A stretch of DNA of 64,000 bases. Origin: Achatina immaculata. Its lineage: Eukaryota > Mollusca > Gastropoda > Stylommatophora > Achatinidae. Below, one piece after another: positions 23,031 through 34,009 of the stretch. A model generated the notes under the pieces. That model was given only the letters and a program-made list of their open reading frames with translations. It was not told where the DNA came from and made no database searches. Position numbers and translations under genes: made by a program. Positions within the stretch are counted from its first letter, which is position 1; the number at the start of each line of letters is the position of its first letter. The stretch lies in the NCBI GenBank assembly GCA_009760885.1, contig CM019703.1, forward strand, positions 10,542,959-10,606,958. The letters run 5' to 3'.

Positions 23031-23639
23031 TACCACACTACACCGCCATTGGGGATTTTTCTAAGGCACTGACAATGCAGTTCGTTTTATTTTTAACCAG
23101 AGAAAATAAAGCCGACAATGTTTGGATGAAACAAAAAAAGATTGTGCAGGACGAATCGCTCACTGCACAAAAGATTGCAAGTACAACAGTACACGGGTTA
23201 TTGTGCGTGTTGTGGCTGTTCAGGCCTTACCACGGCAGGTGGCGATGTGAACGTTGGTAACTTGGTCATGTGACTGAAGTGTTACTGAACTTAGTCATGG
23301 AATGGGGGTTTTTTTTCTCTCTGCCGGACTTCTGGAGAAAGATGAGGATTGCCGTACGGAACTATACGAGGTCTTTGTATACACGAGTGCTGAGAAAGTG
23401 ATTAAACATACACACGTCCTGGACTTGTTCTTCGTTCGCTTCTACCACCAAGACCGTCCCGTGATCCTACTGAATTTACGCCTGTAGTCCTCGATAGGTC
23501 CCGTGGTCCCCGAAAGGACCACATGAGATCCCCGAGAGGACCACAATAGGTTCAGAGTATCGCAGAGCTTGAGCCTGTATTCTTGGTGGGTCTCAGAAGC
23601 GTGATTGTGCGACACCATGGTTTTCGCTGCACCAGTTTA

Positions 23640-23910
23640 ATCTAGAGTTGGACTTTCTCACTGGAAAACCTCGACGTGTTTTGAATATCAGTATATCCCC
23701 GCTGGGTGAGAGGTGGTAATCCATTCAGGCTAGAGCTGGACTTTCTCACCGGAAAACCTCGGCGTGTTTTGAGATACCCGTGGGGCACCGCCAGGTAAGA
23801 GCTGGTTGCCCATACAGTCCAGTGTTGGACTTTCTCACCGGAAAACCTCAGCGTGATTAGGATACACATACATCCCCGTTGGATGAGAGGTGGCTGCCTA
23901 TCTAGACTGC
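23640..23910. repeat. Three ~95-bp tandem units
   Basis: The block containing ttggactttctcaccggaaa, acctc-gcgtg and cccc-ttgg-tgagaggtgg occurs three times at roughly 95-base spacing with moderate divergence. More GC-rich than its surroundings. It adjoins the LTR-like region below and may belong to it. Confidence 0.78.
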
Positions 23911-23989
23911 ACAGGTCCAGTGTCTCCGACTTCAGCATTTTGTGGTCGTGACTGCTACACTTCCTAGTTGTGACCAGAACGGAGCTTTT

Positions 23990-24620
23990 GTCCAGGAGAA
24001 CGAATCCTCGCCACTAGTAAGTTTCACCCCTGGATTGAGCCGGTTTAGGCATATTATCCCAGTACGGGCGTGTTCAGGACGTGACCGACCTCTAGAGCGG
24101 AGGTACCGTGACATGCGTAGCCATCAAGTTTCAATCTTGGTGTAAGCCGGTTTAGACATATTTCACCAGTATGGGTGTATTTCGGACGTGGCCGGCCTCT
24201 AGAGCAGAGGCGCCGTGGTATAAGTAGCTCTCGCAGCGATAATACTGGACATACCGATTAAGTTTCACTTTATCCTTCCCATCACCTTTTCACATCGGCG
24301 CCACACACCAACCCTGACTGCTTTTTCCGCATGTTCTTCCTTGCCCGGGAGGAGCTTCACTCCACGCGCTGCATCCGAAGAATCTCGCTAGCTGTGTCTT
24401 AACCTCTGGGTTAAGCCGGTTCAGACATTTCGCCCGATATGACTGCACTTAGGACGTGGCCGACCCCAAGACCAGAGGTGCCGTGATTTGACTACTGTTT
24501 ACTTCGCTTAATCCTTTCTTTCACTTTTTCCACAGTGGTGCCGAGCGGCAACCCTATTTGCACCTTTCTTCACTGGCCGGGAGGAGATCCACTCCACGCA
24601 CGGCAGCTGAAGAATCTCGA
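23990..24620. repeat. GC-rich tandem region, possible LTR-retrotransposon leader
   Basis: Three diverged copies of a block with taagccggtttagacatat, ggacgtggccg-cct-tagagc and agaggcgccgtg, plus two copies of a block ending cccgggaggagcttcactcc and cgaagaatctcg. Strings ttcacatcggcgccacacac (near 24290) and cacagtggtgccgagcggca (near 24525) look like an LTR 3' end followed by a tRNA primer-binding site (TGGYGCC type). No gag or pol frame follows, so the LTR interpretation is a guess; the tandem duplication itself is clear. Confidence 0.5.
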
Positions 24621-25078
24621 CAGCAGCGGTAGATGAGCTACCAAACATGACTCTCATCTACCCGAAGCGTCTGGTTTTCAGGCGCCAGATATTCGCCTTC
24701 GCCCCTTCTCCTGTCAGTTTAAACAATTCTGTCACGAGAAGGCCAGGAGCTGGACTTGACTGTCAAAGGCTATTTGAGACGCATGCCATTGAGTGGAGAG
24801 CGTATCCTTCACCCCACCTCCGGCAATAACAGTCCTTAGAACCACTTGTTCTTCAATGTAGAAGCCGTTCCTGAGTCGAGGGCAAAGCCAATGCGAAGTG
24901 CTCATTTGTTTAGATATCGCTGTATACTGACTGTCACTACTTACAACATGGGCCATCACACATGCATCCTTCACCGATAGATGATGGCAAACGTGTGTAT
25001 AGTTTCTAAGAATAAGCGAATTAATATAATTCAGCATGGTATATTTTTTCCCCAAACTTTGTCAAATGAGTTGAAAGG

Positions 25079-25082
<4 letters not shown>
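24621..25082. other. No recognised gene
   Basis: Unique-looking sequence with short frames only. Confidence 0.4.

Positions 25083-25132
<50 letters not shown>
25083..25132. repeat. (AT)n microsatellite
   Basis: Fifty bases of perfect AT alternation, followed by a GA-rich stretch. Confidence 0.97.
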
Positions 25133-25135
<3 letters not shown>

Positions 25136-25352
25136 AAACAAGAGAGAAAGAGAGACGAAAGGGGAAGAGAGATGGAGGGATTGATTGATCTTTATTTTTG
25201 AGAGGGAGGGAGAGGGGGATCGTACTTATCAAAACTGAACAGAATCTGTTTACACACAAATGAGCCAGCTTTACAGACACTTAAACCGATTCTGAAAACC
25301 TGAAAGCGTGTATTCTACATGGTGACAACTTCCCTGTTGCGACACGGTGTAG

Positions 25353-25560
25353 GTCAGTGATTCTCAACGAGGTGGCAGGTGGCGTCCCGGGGAGGAATTT
25401 CAAGCCAGGAGAGGAATTACCACTGTACATGAATCTATAATGATGAAAATCCTTTGTGCATGGAAATTTAATATGTAGGTGAGGATTTGGGGCGGGGATT
25501 GGGGGGGGGGGGGGCGAGGGAGCAGTCTGGGTTGTAAGAGAAGGACTGGAACCTGGGACG
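25353..25560. mobile_element. Possible hAT-like end
   Basis: cagtgattctcaacgagg resembles a hAT (Charlie-type) terminal repeat and is followed by gtggcgtcccggggagg. A G14 run at 25501-25514 interrupts it and no opposite end was found. Confidence 0.35.
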
Positions 25561-26921
25561 CTTGAGCACCTCTTATGCGGGGGTAACATTTATGTATTAA
25601 CGAGAGACACACATGCCATTACGTTTGCCATTTAACGAGGAAGAAATATGAGACTTAACGAGGAAGAAATATGAGATGGTCAAAAATACGTCGCGTTGTC
25701 ATGACATAACCACGGAAACAAGATAAAGAACAAAGCCTGGTAATGTTCTCTCGCTTGCTCTACAACACATTAAATGTAAATTAGTTAAACGCTGTTAGTC
25801 TTGTATGGTAAATCTGACATCTTTATTAACCCTTTCTTACCCATTAAAAAAATGAAGTCTTTTTATAACTTCACTTCTTCTTTTTTTTTCCTTCAGCGTT
25901 TTTGATTTCCAACCTTTACTGTTTTTTGTCCTTACTTAGTAGATATAAAACATATTAAAGAAGCTAATTTTAACAAATGACACTATCCGCTGTCTAAGAC
26001 AGCTACAGAACTAGACCACAAAGATAAAAAAAAAAGTTTCATTTGGAAGTATTTTACCACTGAGCAGAAAAAGTCTCGCTTCAGTGTCACCGATTCTTCA
26101 GATACGCCGTAAATAAGTGATGGAGCGAAGTGTTGCACGGCTGGTCTTCGAAAACCACAAAGTAGATTAGACGTGAGAGAAAGAAAACAAAAATTGTAAA
26201 GAAATAACCTTGACCTCGCATCATGGACTCTGGTAGGACCAGCAAACAATTTAACTGTGGTTGGATATCGTACTCTCCACTCGGCCATCTCTCATCTCTA
26301 TTTTAAAAAAAAGGGGGGGGGGGGGAAGAGAGAGAGAGAGAGAGAATCATGGAGGCAGAAAAGCTCAATATACTCAGTCTTTACTGCATTTGTAGACTCA
26401 TTAACTTCCAAAACGGAAAACGATCAAGTGGGTGAGAAGTAGCTCAAAAGATGTTAAAAGCACAAATACAATCAACACAACCGGCTGTGCTCGGCCACTG
26501 ACCGAAGCTGATAACACGTTTATAAATAAGTAGCACTTAACCTGTTATCTCATGTCTCCCCTGACAGGTAGTAAATAAAACACCGGGGACAAGTGACGCA
26601 CGATGACAAGACAGGTCAATAACGGGAGAATCTCACATTTACAGTCAGGGCACGAGCGCAATGGTCGAGGACGCGATGAGAGCGAAATAGCTTATGGACA
26701 ATGTGCCAACTAGATCACATTAGCCACGCATTCTTGTTTTCGGGATAACGAAGTAACGTCTCCACTGCAAGCTTTTCTTCTGGTCTAATTCAGACTTGGA
26801 TTATTGAATCATGGGAAATGAACATCTTATAAAGGAAAAACAAAACAAAAACGGTAAAGCGGTAACTCGGAAAAGCATCCTCGTTGGGATGGGGTGCGTG
26901 TCCAATATATGTTAAACGGTT
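25561..26921. other. No recognised gene; G13 plus (GA)n at 26313-26345
   Basis: AT-rich with a poly-G/GA tract. I see no supportable coding frame. Confidence 0.4.
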
Positions 26922-26962
26922 GGGGGGGGGGGGGGGAGAGAGAGAGAGGGAGGGAGAGAGAG
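26922..26962. repeat. G15 followed by GA repeat
   Basis: Fifteen consecutive G then GAGAGAGAGG-type purines, directly before a SINE-like repeat. Confidence 0.95.
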
Positions 26963-26979
26963 ATGTCTGTTTTGTTTTG

Positions 26980-27240
26980 TATCTCCCTGGAACTGTAGAT
27001 GCTGTGAAGGTGTTGAGGCACATCATGTCGACTTGACAGAAGGTATTGGCAGCTATTTTTTCAGTCCCTGTGTGCAGCTAAAAAGCAAGGGATGTGCAAT
27101 ACTTTTTTAGCAGACCCCACCGCCATGGGGAACATGGCGATTCCTGCCCCGTTAGCCAGGTTAAGTCTGTTACTGGGATTGAGGGGGGTGGGGGGGGGGG
27201 GGTACCAACGGAGAGGTGGGACAGGGTGTTGGTCAGGAAA
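26980..27240 (+). repeat. SINE-like repeat, copy 4
   Basis: atctccctggaactgtagat, gctgtgaaggtgttgaggca, ttttttcagtccctgtgtgc, aagcaagggatgtgcaatac and gccatggggaacatggcgat follow the family order. At the family's TTACTGGG position the copy carries gag-plus-G6-t-G13 (27181-27202), a G-run expansion within the repeat. Confidence 0.82.
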
Positions 27241-27510
27241 ATTTTTTTCTGGTTATAGTTTACGTGTTTTCTTAGTATGGTTTCGAGCCTCTCTTATCAA
27301 ACTACTGCACATACTTTCTTATGCTGTTTAAGTCCCGCATGAATACTGACAATAAACTCCCAACATCATAAATTACGTGCTCCTGCTACTGACAGTCCAT
27401 TCTAGCCCCTGACCTTTTCCAGCGTGTTGTTTTCCCCCCTTCAGGCAGACTGGGCTTGTTAACTCTTGGCTGACCCCTTGTCTGCTTCGTGCTATATAAC
27501 CAGGGGTGGC

Positions 27511-28221
27511 CAAACTTGCGTACCGTGAAAGCCACAAACGATATAAACTTTAGATATTTCAGACCCGCAAGACATGCACAAATATTACATAATTTTTTTT
27601 AATTGGTAAATGCACATTTTGTTATTAAAAAAGTGTATACAAATATTAAGAAAAACATGTACATAATAGTATTTATTTGTTGTAAGCACCAGGTCCTCAC
27701 CTGGAATCCTCAGGAAAAGAGGAAACAAGGAAAACCTAAAAAAAACATAGCGAAGGAGTCTTGAAGCAGAGATTTAAAAAAATTAAAAAGATCGACCACA
27801 CCTGGAGACGGCAGAAGAAACAGCCTAAGACAGAAATAAATGCATAGCCCTTGTTGATGACCTGTGCCCCAGACAGGAGTAAAGAAGGCCAGGAAGGAAG
27901 GAAGGACTGGATTGTATGATTACTTATTCTCCAGCAGTTCCTCTGTAGTCTTTGTTGATTGACATTTCTTTAATCCTGACTCATATCTAACATTAAAATT
28001 AGCATACATTGTTACATATATTTACTCACACTTTAGTCCAGAGGATTTTCAATCCACACCCAGTAAATAATTATGAACTTTGATATTTTAACTTAACTTT
28101 CATAATTACATATAGTGAGTGACCTTTTTGTGACATTAAAAAAGGAGTCCAGTCACCATATTTCCACGAGCCCCACGTTATATGTTAAAGTGGTTTGCGA
28201 GTCACAGTTTGGCCGCCCCTG
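27511..28221. mobile_element. hAT-like non-autonomous transposon with nested RTE tail
   Basis: Ends are caggggtggccaaacttgcg (27511-27530) and its near-complement cagtttggccgcccctg (28205-28221), the CAGGGGTGGCCAAAC type of hAT inverted repeat. The flanks are ctatataa before and ctatatac after, a 7-of-8 match to the 8-bp duplication hAT elements make. The ~710-bp body has no transposase frame and contains an RTE-type LINE 3' end (27712-27907). Confidence 0.75.
27712..27907 (+). pseudogene. RTE-like LINE 3' fragment inside the hAT-like element
   Basis: Broken frames resemble the C-terminus of an RTE ORF (TWRRQKKQPKTE, then LVDDLCP-like from gttgatgacctgtgccccag) and the fragment finishes in a (GAAG)n tail. 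Short, 5'-truncated and degraded. Confidence 0.55.
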
Positions 28222-28551
28222 CTATATACCAAGCGCGGGAGAACTGATTTAAATAACACTGAAGATCAAGACCTCCATCTTGCAAGCTCTACAGGAGAAA
28301 AAAACCTACTGACCACACTTGATATCAGTGTGTTTGACATCTGGTTAAGAACCCTGAAGTCCATGTACCCAAAAGGGGTTTACGGAAGGGATTTTTTTTT
28401 TGGGGGGGGGGGGGGGGGAACCTCACAGACCACCATGGATTGGTTTGAAATCATATCATCACCTGGATTCCATTTACTGCTTTGTTTTTAATGAAGGGTT
28501 TATTTTCAGCCAAGGAAAATAGAGTCCCCAGTTTAAACAAAATCTCTGAGA
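28222..28551. other. T10-G17 tract and unrecognised sequence
   Basis: Ten T (28392-28401) then seventeen G (28402-28418). Nothing else recognisable. Confidence 0.6.
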
Positions 28552-28935
28552 TAAATCTCTGTGAAACACACAAATACCCTTCAATGTAAATGCTACAGAA
28601 GACTTCTTCAAATATCATGGACACAAAAAAGAACAAATATATCTACACTACAAGAACTTAATATTGAAGAAGGCTGGCTAGTAAAGAGGATTAAACAGAG
28701 AAAACTTAAATATTGTGGACACATTAAACATCATGAGAATTTAGAGAAGAGTGTCTTGGAAGGGTACATAATGAGAAAAAGAAAGAGAGGAAGACCAAGG
28801 CGAAGATGGCTGCAAGACATCGTTCATAATCTGCAAATGGATGCATCAGCAGCAGGGCATCTTGCTTACAACCAAGAGGCCTGCAAGAGAGATGTTAGGG
28901 AAGTAAAGTTCCACAAGGGATGTGCAAATGACTGA
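28552..28935 (+). pseudogene. LINE reverse-transcriptase C-terminal remnant (long)
   Basis: An open frame of about 124 codons that is the end of a non-LTR polymerase ORF: KCYRRLLQISWTQKRTN, LQELNIEEGWLVKRIKQRKL, KYCGHIKHHENLEKSVLEG, then KRGRPRRRWLQDI and DASAAGHLAYNQEA with a final stop. This is the thumb and the conserved 'GHI-RH' and 'GRPRRRW' tail of RTE/CR1-type elements. It is intact over its length but lacks everything upstream, so it is a 5'-truncated insertion, not a gene. Confidence 0.85.
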
Positions 28936-29504
28936 CTAAGCAAAAAAAAAGAAAAGGTTAGGAACCACCAGTGTTGATAATTACAAATCAGCTTCATATC
29001 TGCTGCAGAGGAGTATCGGTTAAATGCTATGATAAAAAATTATAAATAAATAAACGCTACGAAAAAAAAAATCATAAATAAATATCTTGATAAATCTCTA
29101 TTATGTAGTTCATCGTTTTAAATTTTCCACATGCTTATTGGATGGCTTACATTTATGTGTTTTGAAGGGAAAAGTCTATAATAAAAAAAATATAGCACAA
29201 GGTTTATGACAGGATAAAGAGATGTGCAGAAAACAGCTTTGCTCACATTCACTTTTGCCTGCAAAGAGACAAAGCAAGCTGATGAGCTAATTAGGTCTAC
29301 CTCCAACACTGAGGCAATACAACTGATATATTTGTAGTAAATATTCCATCCCCTTAATCCAGTTATCTGAACATCAATGACTTTTGACTTTTAATATTTT
29401 CACATAACTGGAGCAATGTTACACCTCAGACATAGAGCTTTGCATGCTTAAAGAGATAACATTTATCACATTCTAAGTACATTGCTAAGAAGCCAGTTTA
29501 ATTG
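28936..29504. other. No recognised gene
   Basis: AT-rich with A tracts. Nothing supportable. Confidence 0.4.
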
Positions 29505-29620
29505 GCATAACATCCCTTGGTGAAGTTGAGAAGCTCACCGAAAACAGGAAAACTTGGTAAATAACTATGCGAGCCCTATGTGACGTTTAACGGCACGGGA
29601 AGGATGTAAGATGTAAGCAC
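29505..29620 (+). pseudogene. LINE 3'-end fragment with GATGTAA tail
   Basis: ttgagaagctcaccgaaaac, aggaaaacttgg and ctatgcgagccctatgtgac plus gtttaacggcacgggaagga are nearly identical to 53630-53715, and a weaker copy lies at 30010-30070. Frames read EVEKLTENRKTW and TMRALCDV, the usual last residues of an RTE-like ORF. The tail gatgtaagatgtaag is a short tandem repeat. Confidence 0.65.
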
Positions 29621-29810
29621 ATTAAATCTGAATATGCTCCTCACCAGTGATTTAGTTTCTATATTATACAAGCACATGACAGCAACAATTTTATGTTGTG
29701 ATCATCACAGAATCCATACCAGTATAAAAAAAAAATTAGCCATAATGAAAAACAGTTTGAATTAGCTAACATCAATATTATAATATTTATCTGTAATGTT
29801 TATATTGTGT

Positions 29811-29950
29811 TAGATGTTTTTCTATGAAACATGAGAATAGTGTGTTAGCTGTTTTTATATGAAACATGGGAATAGTGTGTTGGCTGTTTTTATATGAAAC
29901 ATGGGAATACTGTGTTAGCTGTCATGGGAATACTGTTAGCTGTTTTTAAT
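29811..29950. repeat. 35-bp minisatellite, first locus
   Basis: About four units of gtgttagctgtttttatatg plus aaacatgggaatagt. A second array of the same unit lies at 52141-52350. Confidence 0.88.
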
Positions 29951-30009
29951 AATAATGGTTTACAGTACTAGTATAACTAGAAAGATTACTTAGATTATAC
30001 AAAAAATAA

Positions 30010-30070
30010 ACTTGGCAAACTACCATGTGAACCCTATGTGATGTTTAATGGCATGAGAAGGTTGTAAGAT
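30010..30070 (+). pseudogene. Weak copy of the LINE 3'-end fragment
   Basis: aacttggcaaactaccatgt, gaaccctatgtgatgtttaa and tggcatgagaaggttgtaag parallel 29565-29612 with more substitutions. Confidence 0.5.
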
Positions 30071-30139
30071 AAGATACAAAAAATGCCCACTGAGTTATTG
30101 AAGTTTGACTTTGGAAAGTAATTTATAGGGTAAAAATTG

Positions 30140-30245
30140 CATGGAAAAAAAAACAGCTTTACTTAGCAACAACAAGACAAAAGAGTAATATTTCTGCCAT
30201 CACCTTCATCAGACAACAAAAACGTTTAAAATTTAATAGAGCAAC
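30140..30245 (-). repeat. Penelope-type terminal repeat with hammerhead-like core
   Basis: On the minus strand, 30191-30212 reads CTGATGA, a short stem-like AGGTGATGGCA, then GAAA, followed by TATTACTC and, about 30 bases on, TAAAGCTG. The order (CTGATGA...GAAA...TTAC...aataaagctg) is shared with diverged copies at 34097-34119, 34528-34550 and 57758-57780. CUGANGA and GAAA are the two invariant strands of a hammerhead ribozyme core, and Penelope-like elements are known to carry such ribozymes in their terminal repeats. Self-cleavage is not shown by sequence alone. Confidence 0.5.
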
Positions 30246-31726
30246 AGATGAAGAGAACTTTTTTTCCCCCTAAGAAACTAGGGAAGGATGGGTGGGGGTG
30301 GTGGGGAACATAACCACAGACTGGCAGACTCAAACTATTGGAATGTTGATCTTTAATCTTTCTATACTGGGGAGGGAGGGAGAGAAACAGAGAGAGAGAG
30401 AGAGGTCTGTGAATTCACCACTAGATGAGAACCTCTGTAATGCAAAAAGATTGAATGACTGAACTTAATTTACAATGAATGAAGAATTGGGTGTGCAGGC
30501 ATTCTGAAATGCTTCCCTTCATCATATAACTTTCTTCTACCCAGTGGTAGAGAACCTCTGTTTAGAAGATAGTTTCCTTTCCAAGCAAGTATGTCTAAGA
30601 ACAAAAATAAGATGTGCACTACTGTGTTTACTCATTCAAGAGAGGAAAAAAATGACAAAAGTAGGTCTGCTACAGAAAGTTTCTGCTATATAAAGAACAA
30701 GAAAGCAACTGTTACAACCGTATACAAAAGAACACGTTACAACTGTTAAGTTCCTAACCAATACTGAGCAAACTCTTTGGTAAAATCAACAACCTCGGTC
30801 CATTCATTACTTTGATCAGGTAAATGATTTGAAAATATTTTGCAGTAGGCAGAAAACTCCCTGTCACAGTGAGCAAAGCAACAACACAACTCCTCAGATC
30901 ATCAGAGAAAAGTTGTTCTCTTCCCCCCTTCACTCTGCCCCCCCCCCCTTTTTCATGTAAGTGTTTTGGCCCTTATTTCCAACCATCACTGTCCTTGAAG
31001 GCTGATATATCAAGCAATCATTAATCATAACAGCAGCAATAACTTCTCTCCACTTCTCACAGACTGCAGCCAGTTATGTATTTTATCCTGCAGGCGTGTC
31101 GCTTCACCAACTCTTGTTAACAATTGTTCTTATGTCCACTTTGCTTCGGGTGCCAATCGTACGAATGATAATATTCAGCAGCGTTTAACCTAAATAAAAT
31201 CTATTATTTTGCAGTTATCAAACGCTTTCACTTACCCAGTGAAGGTAAACATACGGTTCATTTACTAGTAGAATGTAACTCCACAGGGGATCGTATTAAG
31301 TACATAAAGGTTTAGGTCATAAGGGATTTTCTCCTTACTTCTTTCAAGTTATAATACCTTTCGTTTCAATGGATTTTTAAGAAACCTATCTCACTGCAGA
31401 ACATTTCACTATAATTATGCCTCATATTCATTACAATGAGACCCAAGCTTCGCAGATATTGAAAGAGAAACTTTTCCACTCACCTTTGTTTGGTCTACGC
31501 CATTTCTGCTTCAGCTGGAGATCTTGATGTGAGAGTTATGCCCCGGTAAAAGTGCCGGGTTGGACTTCTATCTCAAAGACATATTAATTTGTTTATATAA
31601 AATCCCGTTGAATGGTGCTGCAGAACTACGAAAAAAACATTAAATAAATAATTTGTCTGTAAAAAACAATCTTTGAAAGTTGATTTTTAGTCTGTTTTAA
31701 TATTCTCTTGTTTTGTATGCACTGGT
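30246..31726. other. No recognised gene; C11 tract at 30938-30948
   Basis: AT-rich; a GA-rich patch near 30380. The first M6 exon could lie in this wider upstream area, but I cannot identify it. Confidence 0.4.
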
Positions 31727-32220
31727 TCACAATGTCTTGTCTTGTTTCCTTCCTGATATTACCTTTCAATGTTGATGGATCATGTAGACTAGATAGGGAT
31801 CAGCGGTTTGCTTCATATAATGGGATGTGTATAGTTTCTGTAATTTTCTTCTTCCACTTTTTATGTGGGGGGGGGGGGCTCTTCCTATGTTTCCTGCAGT
31901 TTTTGGCATGAATGCTTTTCCGCGGTATACTGTCTGACGGTACAATTTTTTTATAAATAGGAAACTACGAGGTTTTGGTAAGGTAAAGTAAGAGAACAAA
32001 TGTTGTAGGATTAAACCTCGAAAAGATCGTAGACAAAGTGCTTTGTCTACGATTTTTTCGAGGTTTAATCCTACAATATTTGTTCTCTTACTTTACTGTC
32101 TGACAGTAGTCTTGCAACGTGGCCAAAACTTTAGACTTGTTTTGTTTCACAATGTAATAATGTAAAAAGCTGGCATTTCCTAAGTTGTCCTGTATCCGAT
32201 GTAACAAAACAAAATAAGAT
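31727..32220 (-). pseudogene. LINE 3' remnant split by a palindromic insertion
   Basis: The minus strand parallels the remnant at 62420-62715: the + strand landmarks tttcaatgttgatggatcat, tttgcttcatataatgggat, ggctcttcctatgtttcctg and tactgtctgac-gta occur in the same order at both places. An insertion at 31943-32093 splits this copy, after which similarity resumes with gtcttgcaacgtggcc. It carries an additional G11 run (31867-31877). Confidence 0.68.
31943..32093. mobile_element. Insertion carrying a 114-bp near-perfect palindrome
   Basis: Arms at 31983-32038 and 32041-32096 are reverse complements over 56 bases with two mismatches and a two-base spacer. The insertion is bounded by tactgtctgacggta (31928-31942) and tactgtctgacagta (32094-32108), a 15-bp duplication with one mismatch. 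The paralogous LINE at 62586-62616 has this site unoccupied. About 40 bases (31943-31982) lie outside the hairpin and, on the minus strand, include a short A7 run near the end. No TIR-transposon superfamily makes a typical 15-bp duplication, so LINE-mediated insertion is the more likely route. Confidence 0.85.
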
Positions 32221-32709
32221 GTTATTTCAGCGACAAAGAATGTGAAGAACTTAACAAAACTCGGCCACAATGGGTAAGTGACTTTATGCAATCCGTGAAA
32301 CAACACAGGTATAATACAAATGTAGACCAGGCATATGGAAACTAAAAATGTTGGAGATAACAGTTCTGATATAAGGAGCATTATGCAAAATGATATGGCG
32401 TTGTTTTCTTTTGCCAGGGCAAGTGATTATGACTTCTACAAGGATAACGCGTCCAAGCTGCATGCCTTCTTTTGCAGTTTTTCCCCCCTCATGTAATCTT
32501 TGTGCTTTGTATTTTCAAGATCTTATTAGCTTTCTTGTGCTCGTTATCCAACTATAGCTTTTGAGTTTTAGAATGGTAGTAGCAGAACTAATGTCGGCCT
32601 CAGACAGAGGGAAGTGAAGAGAATTTGTTATCACAGAACTCCACAAGGATAATACCTCAAAGAGAGACAGACAGAAAAATTTAATATTAACATTCACAGT
32701 CTTCACTTC

Positions 32710-33030
32710 ACTTCATGTGACATGTCCTTTCCAGAACTTTGTCCATCTCACTGCATCCCTGAATGCAATGCAGTCTTGCCAAGTTGACCAGCATCTTGCG
32801 TGACATATTCAGACTGTGTGATGTCTTGAGTCTGTAGCACTAGTGCCAAGCACTGTGTCTTCTACTTTCAACCTCTCCAAACCATTGTGTCTCTTTATGT
32901 GGCCAAAGTATCTCAGATTTCTACTTCTGATAGTGTTTACAAGCCAGTTTTCAATGGCATCTAATCCTATCAATATCTCTTTATTTGATTTCCTTTCCAT
33001 CCATGTTATTCTAAGTGCCCTCTTATAACA
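32710..33030 (-). pseudogene. LINE reverse-transcriptase C-terminal remnant
   Basis: Minus-strand frame: MERKSNKEILIGLDAIENWL, VNTIRSRNLRYFGHIKRHNG, LERLKVEDTVLG, then after a break CWSTWQDCIAFRDAVRW. The YFGHIKRH motif is the same as in the remnant at 28552-28935 but the sequence is from a different subfamily. Confidence 0.75.
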
Positions 33031-33154
33031 TTAACAGTAATGGAAGCATATTTCATATCACCAGCTTCCAGTTTTTATGGTTTGTAGAGATTTTATAGTT
33101 CAGTTTTATGAGATCCTATACTGCAAGAATCCAGTGCTGTCACCATGAGCCATC

Positions 33155-33515
33155 ATCATCATCAGGTGCCGTGCCAACTGGCGTTGGCTATTATGCTTCT
33201 CCAGAGTACACGTTCCTTCATGCAGGCCATCAGCTCAGCTGGTGATCTCCTCTCACACCATCCCGTCAGACTGTCCAGTATCATTTCTCTTGGTCTTCCT
33301 CTTGATCTTCTTCCTTCTATTTTTCCTGTTGTTATAATATTTTCAATGCCCCCTCTTCTCATTACATGTCCTATAAAAGTACATTGTCTCTCTCTTATCT
33401 TTTTGACAAGGTTTTTTTGTCTCTCCAGGTCTTCTCATACATTCTTCATTAGTTATTTTTGCTATCCAGGGGATTCATAACATTCTTCTAATAAACCACA
33501 TTTCTGCTGCTTCCA
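33155..33515 (-). pseudogene. LINE reverse-transcriptase C-terminal remnant
   Basis: Minus-strand frames read AAEMWFIRRML-IPWIAK, then MRRGGIENIITTGKIEGRRS, RGRPREMILDSLTGW, and VLWRSIIANASWHGT with a stop at the end. These are the thumb and C-terminal tail of an RTE-type polymerase, with one frameshift. The element is 5'-truncated. Confidence 0.8.
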
Positions 33516-34009
33516 ATGATTTTTGTGCACCATGAGCCACATAGCTAAATTATGTAATTGGAAATTAATAGTCATGAGAATAGTGGAATTTAAAAACAAA
33601 CAAATCACTTTAGAAGACAGTTAATGTAGAGATACACAGACCTTAACCCTAATTCATCACAAAAGTAGATAAAAGCCAGATAAGTGAAAACTGACACAGC
33701 TGTTTCAGTCTATAAAGTAGAATATAATGAAGGAGAATTCATATGAATTGACACAGCTGTTTCAGTTTATAATGAAGGAGAATTCTGACCTCATCTGAGT
33801 GTGTTGTAAGAGGAAGAAAATAAGGAATGAGTGGAATGTCAGTAGAAAGACAGACAGAAGACAGTGACTATAATGCTCATCTGTAGTATTTGTTTTGCTA
33901 AAGAAGATTGTTCCTGTCATTTATATCAGCAGTTTTGCCACAACTTTCTTGCAGTATTTGAATAGGTACACTTAGTTTCCCTCCAAATGTAAGATCATTT
34001 AAAACTAAT
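33516..34009. other. No recognised gene; small duplication at 33690-33790
   Basis: The block gacacagctgtttcagt plus ataatgaaggagaattc occurs twice about 60 bases apart. Nothing else supportable. Confidence 0.45.
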
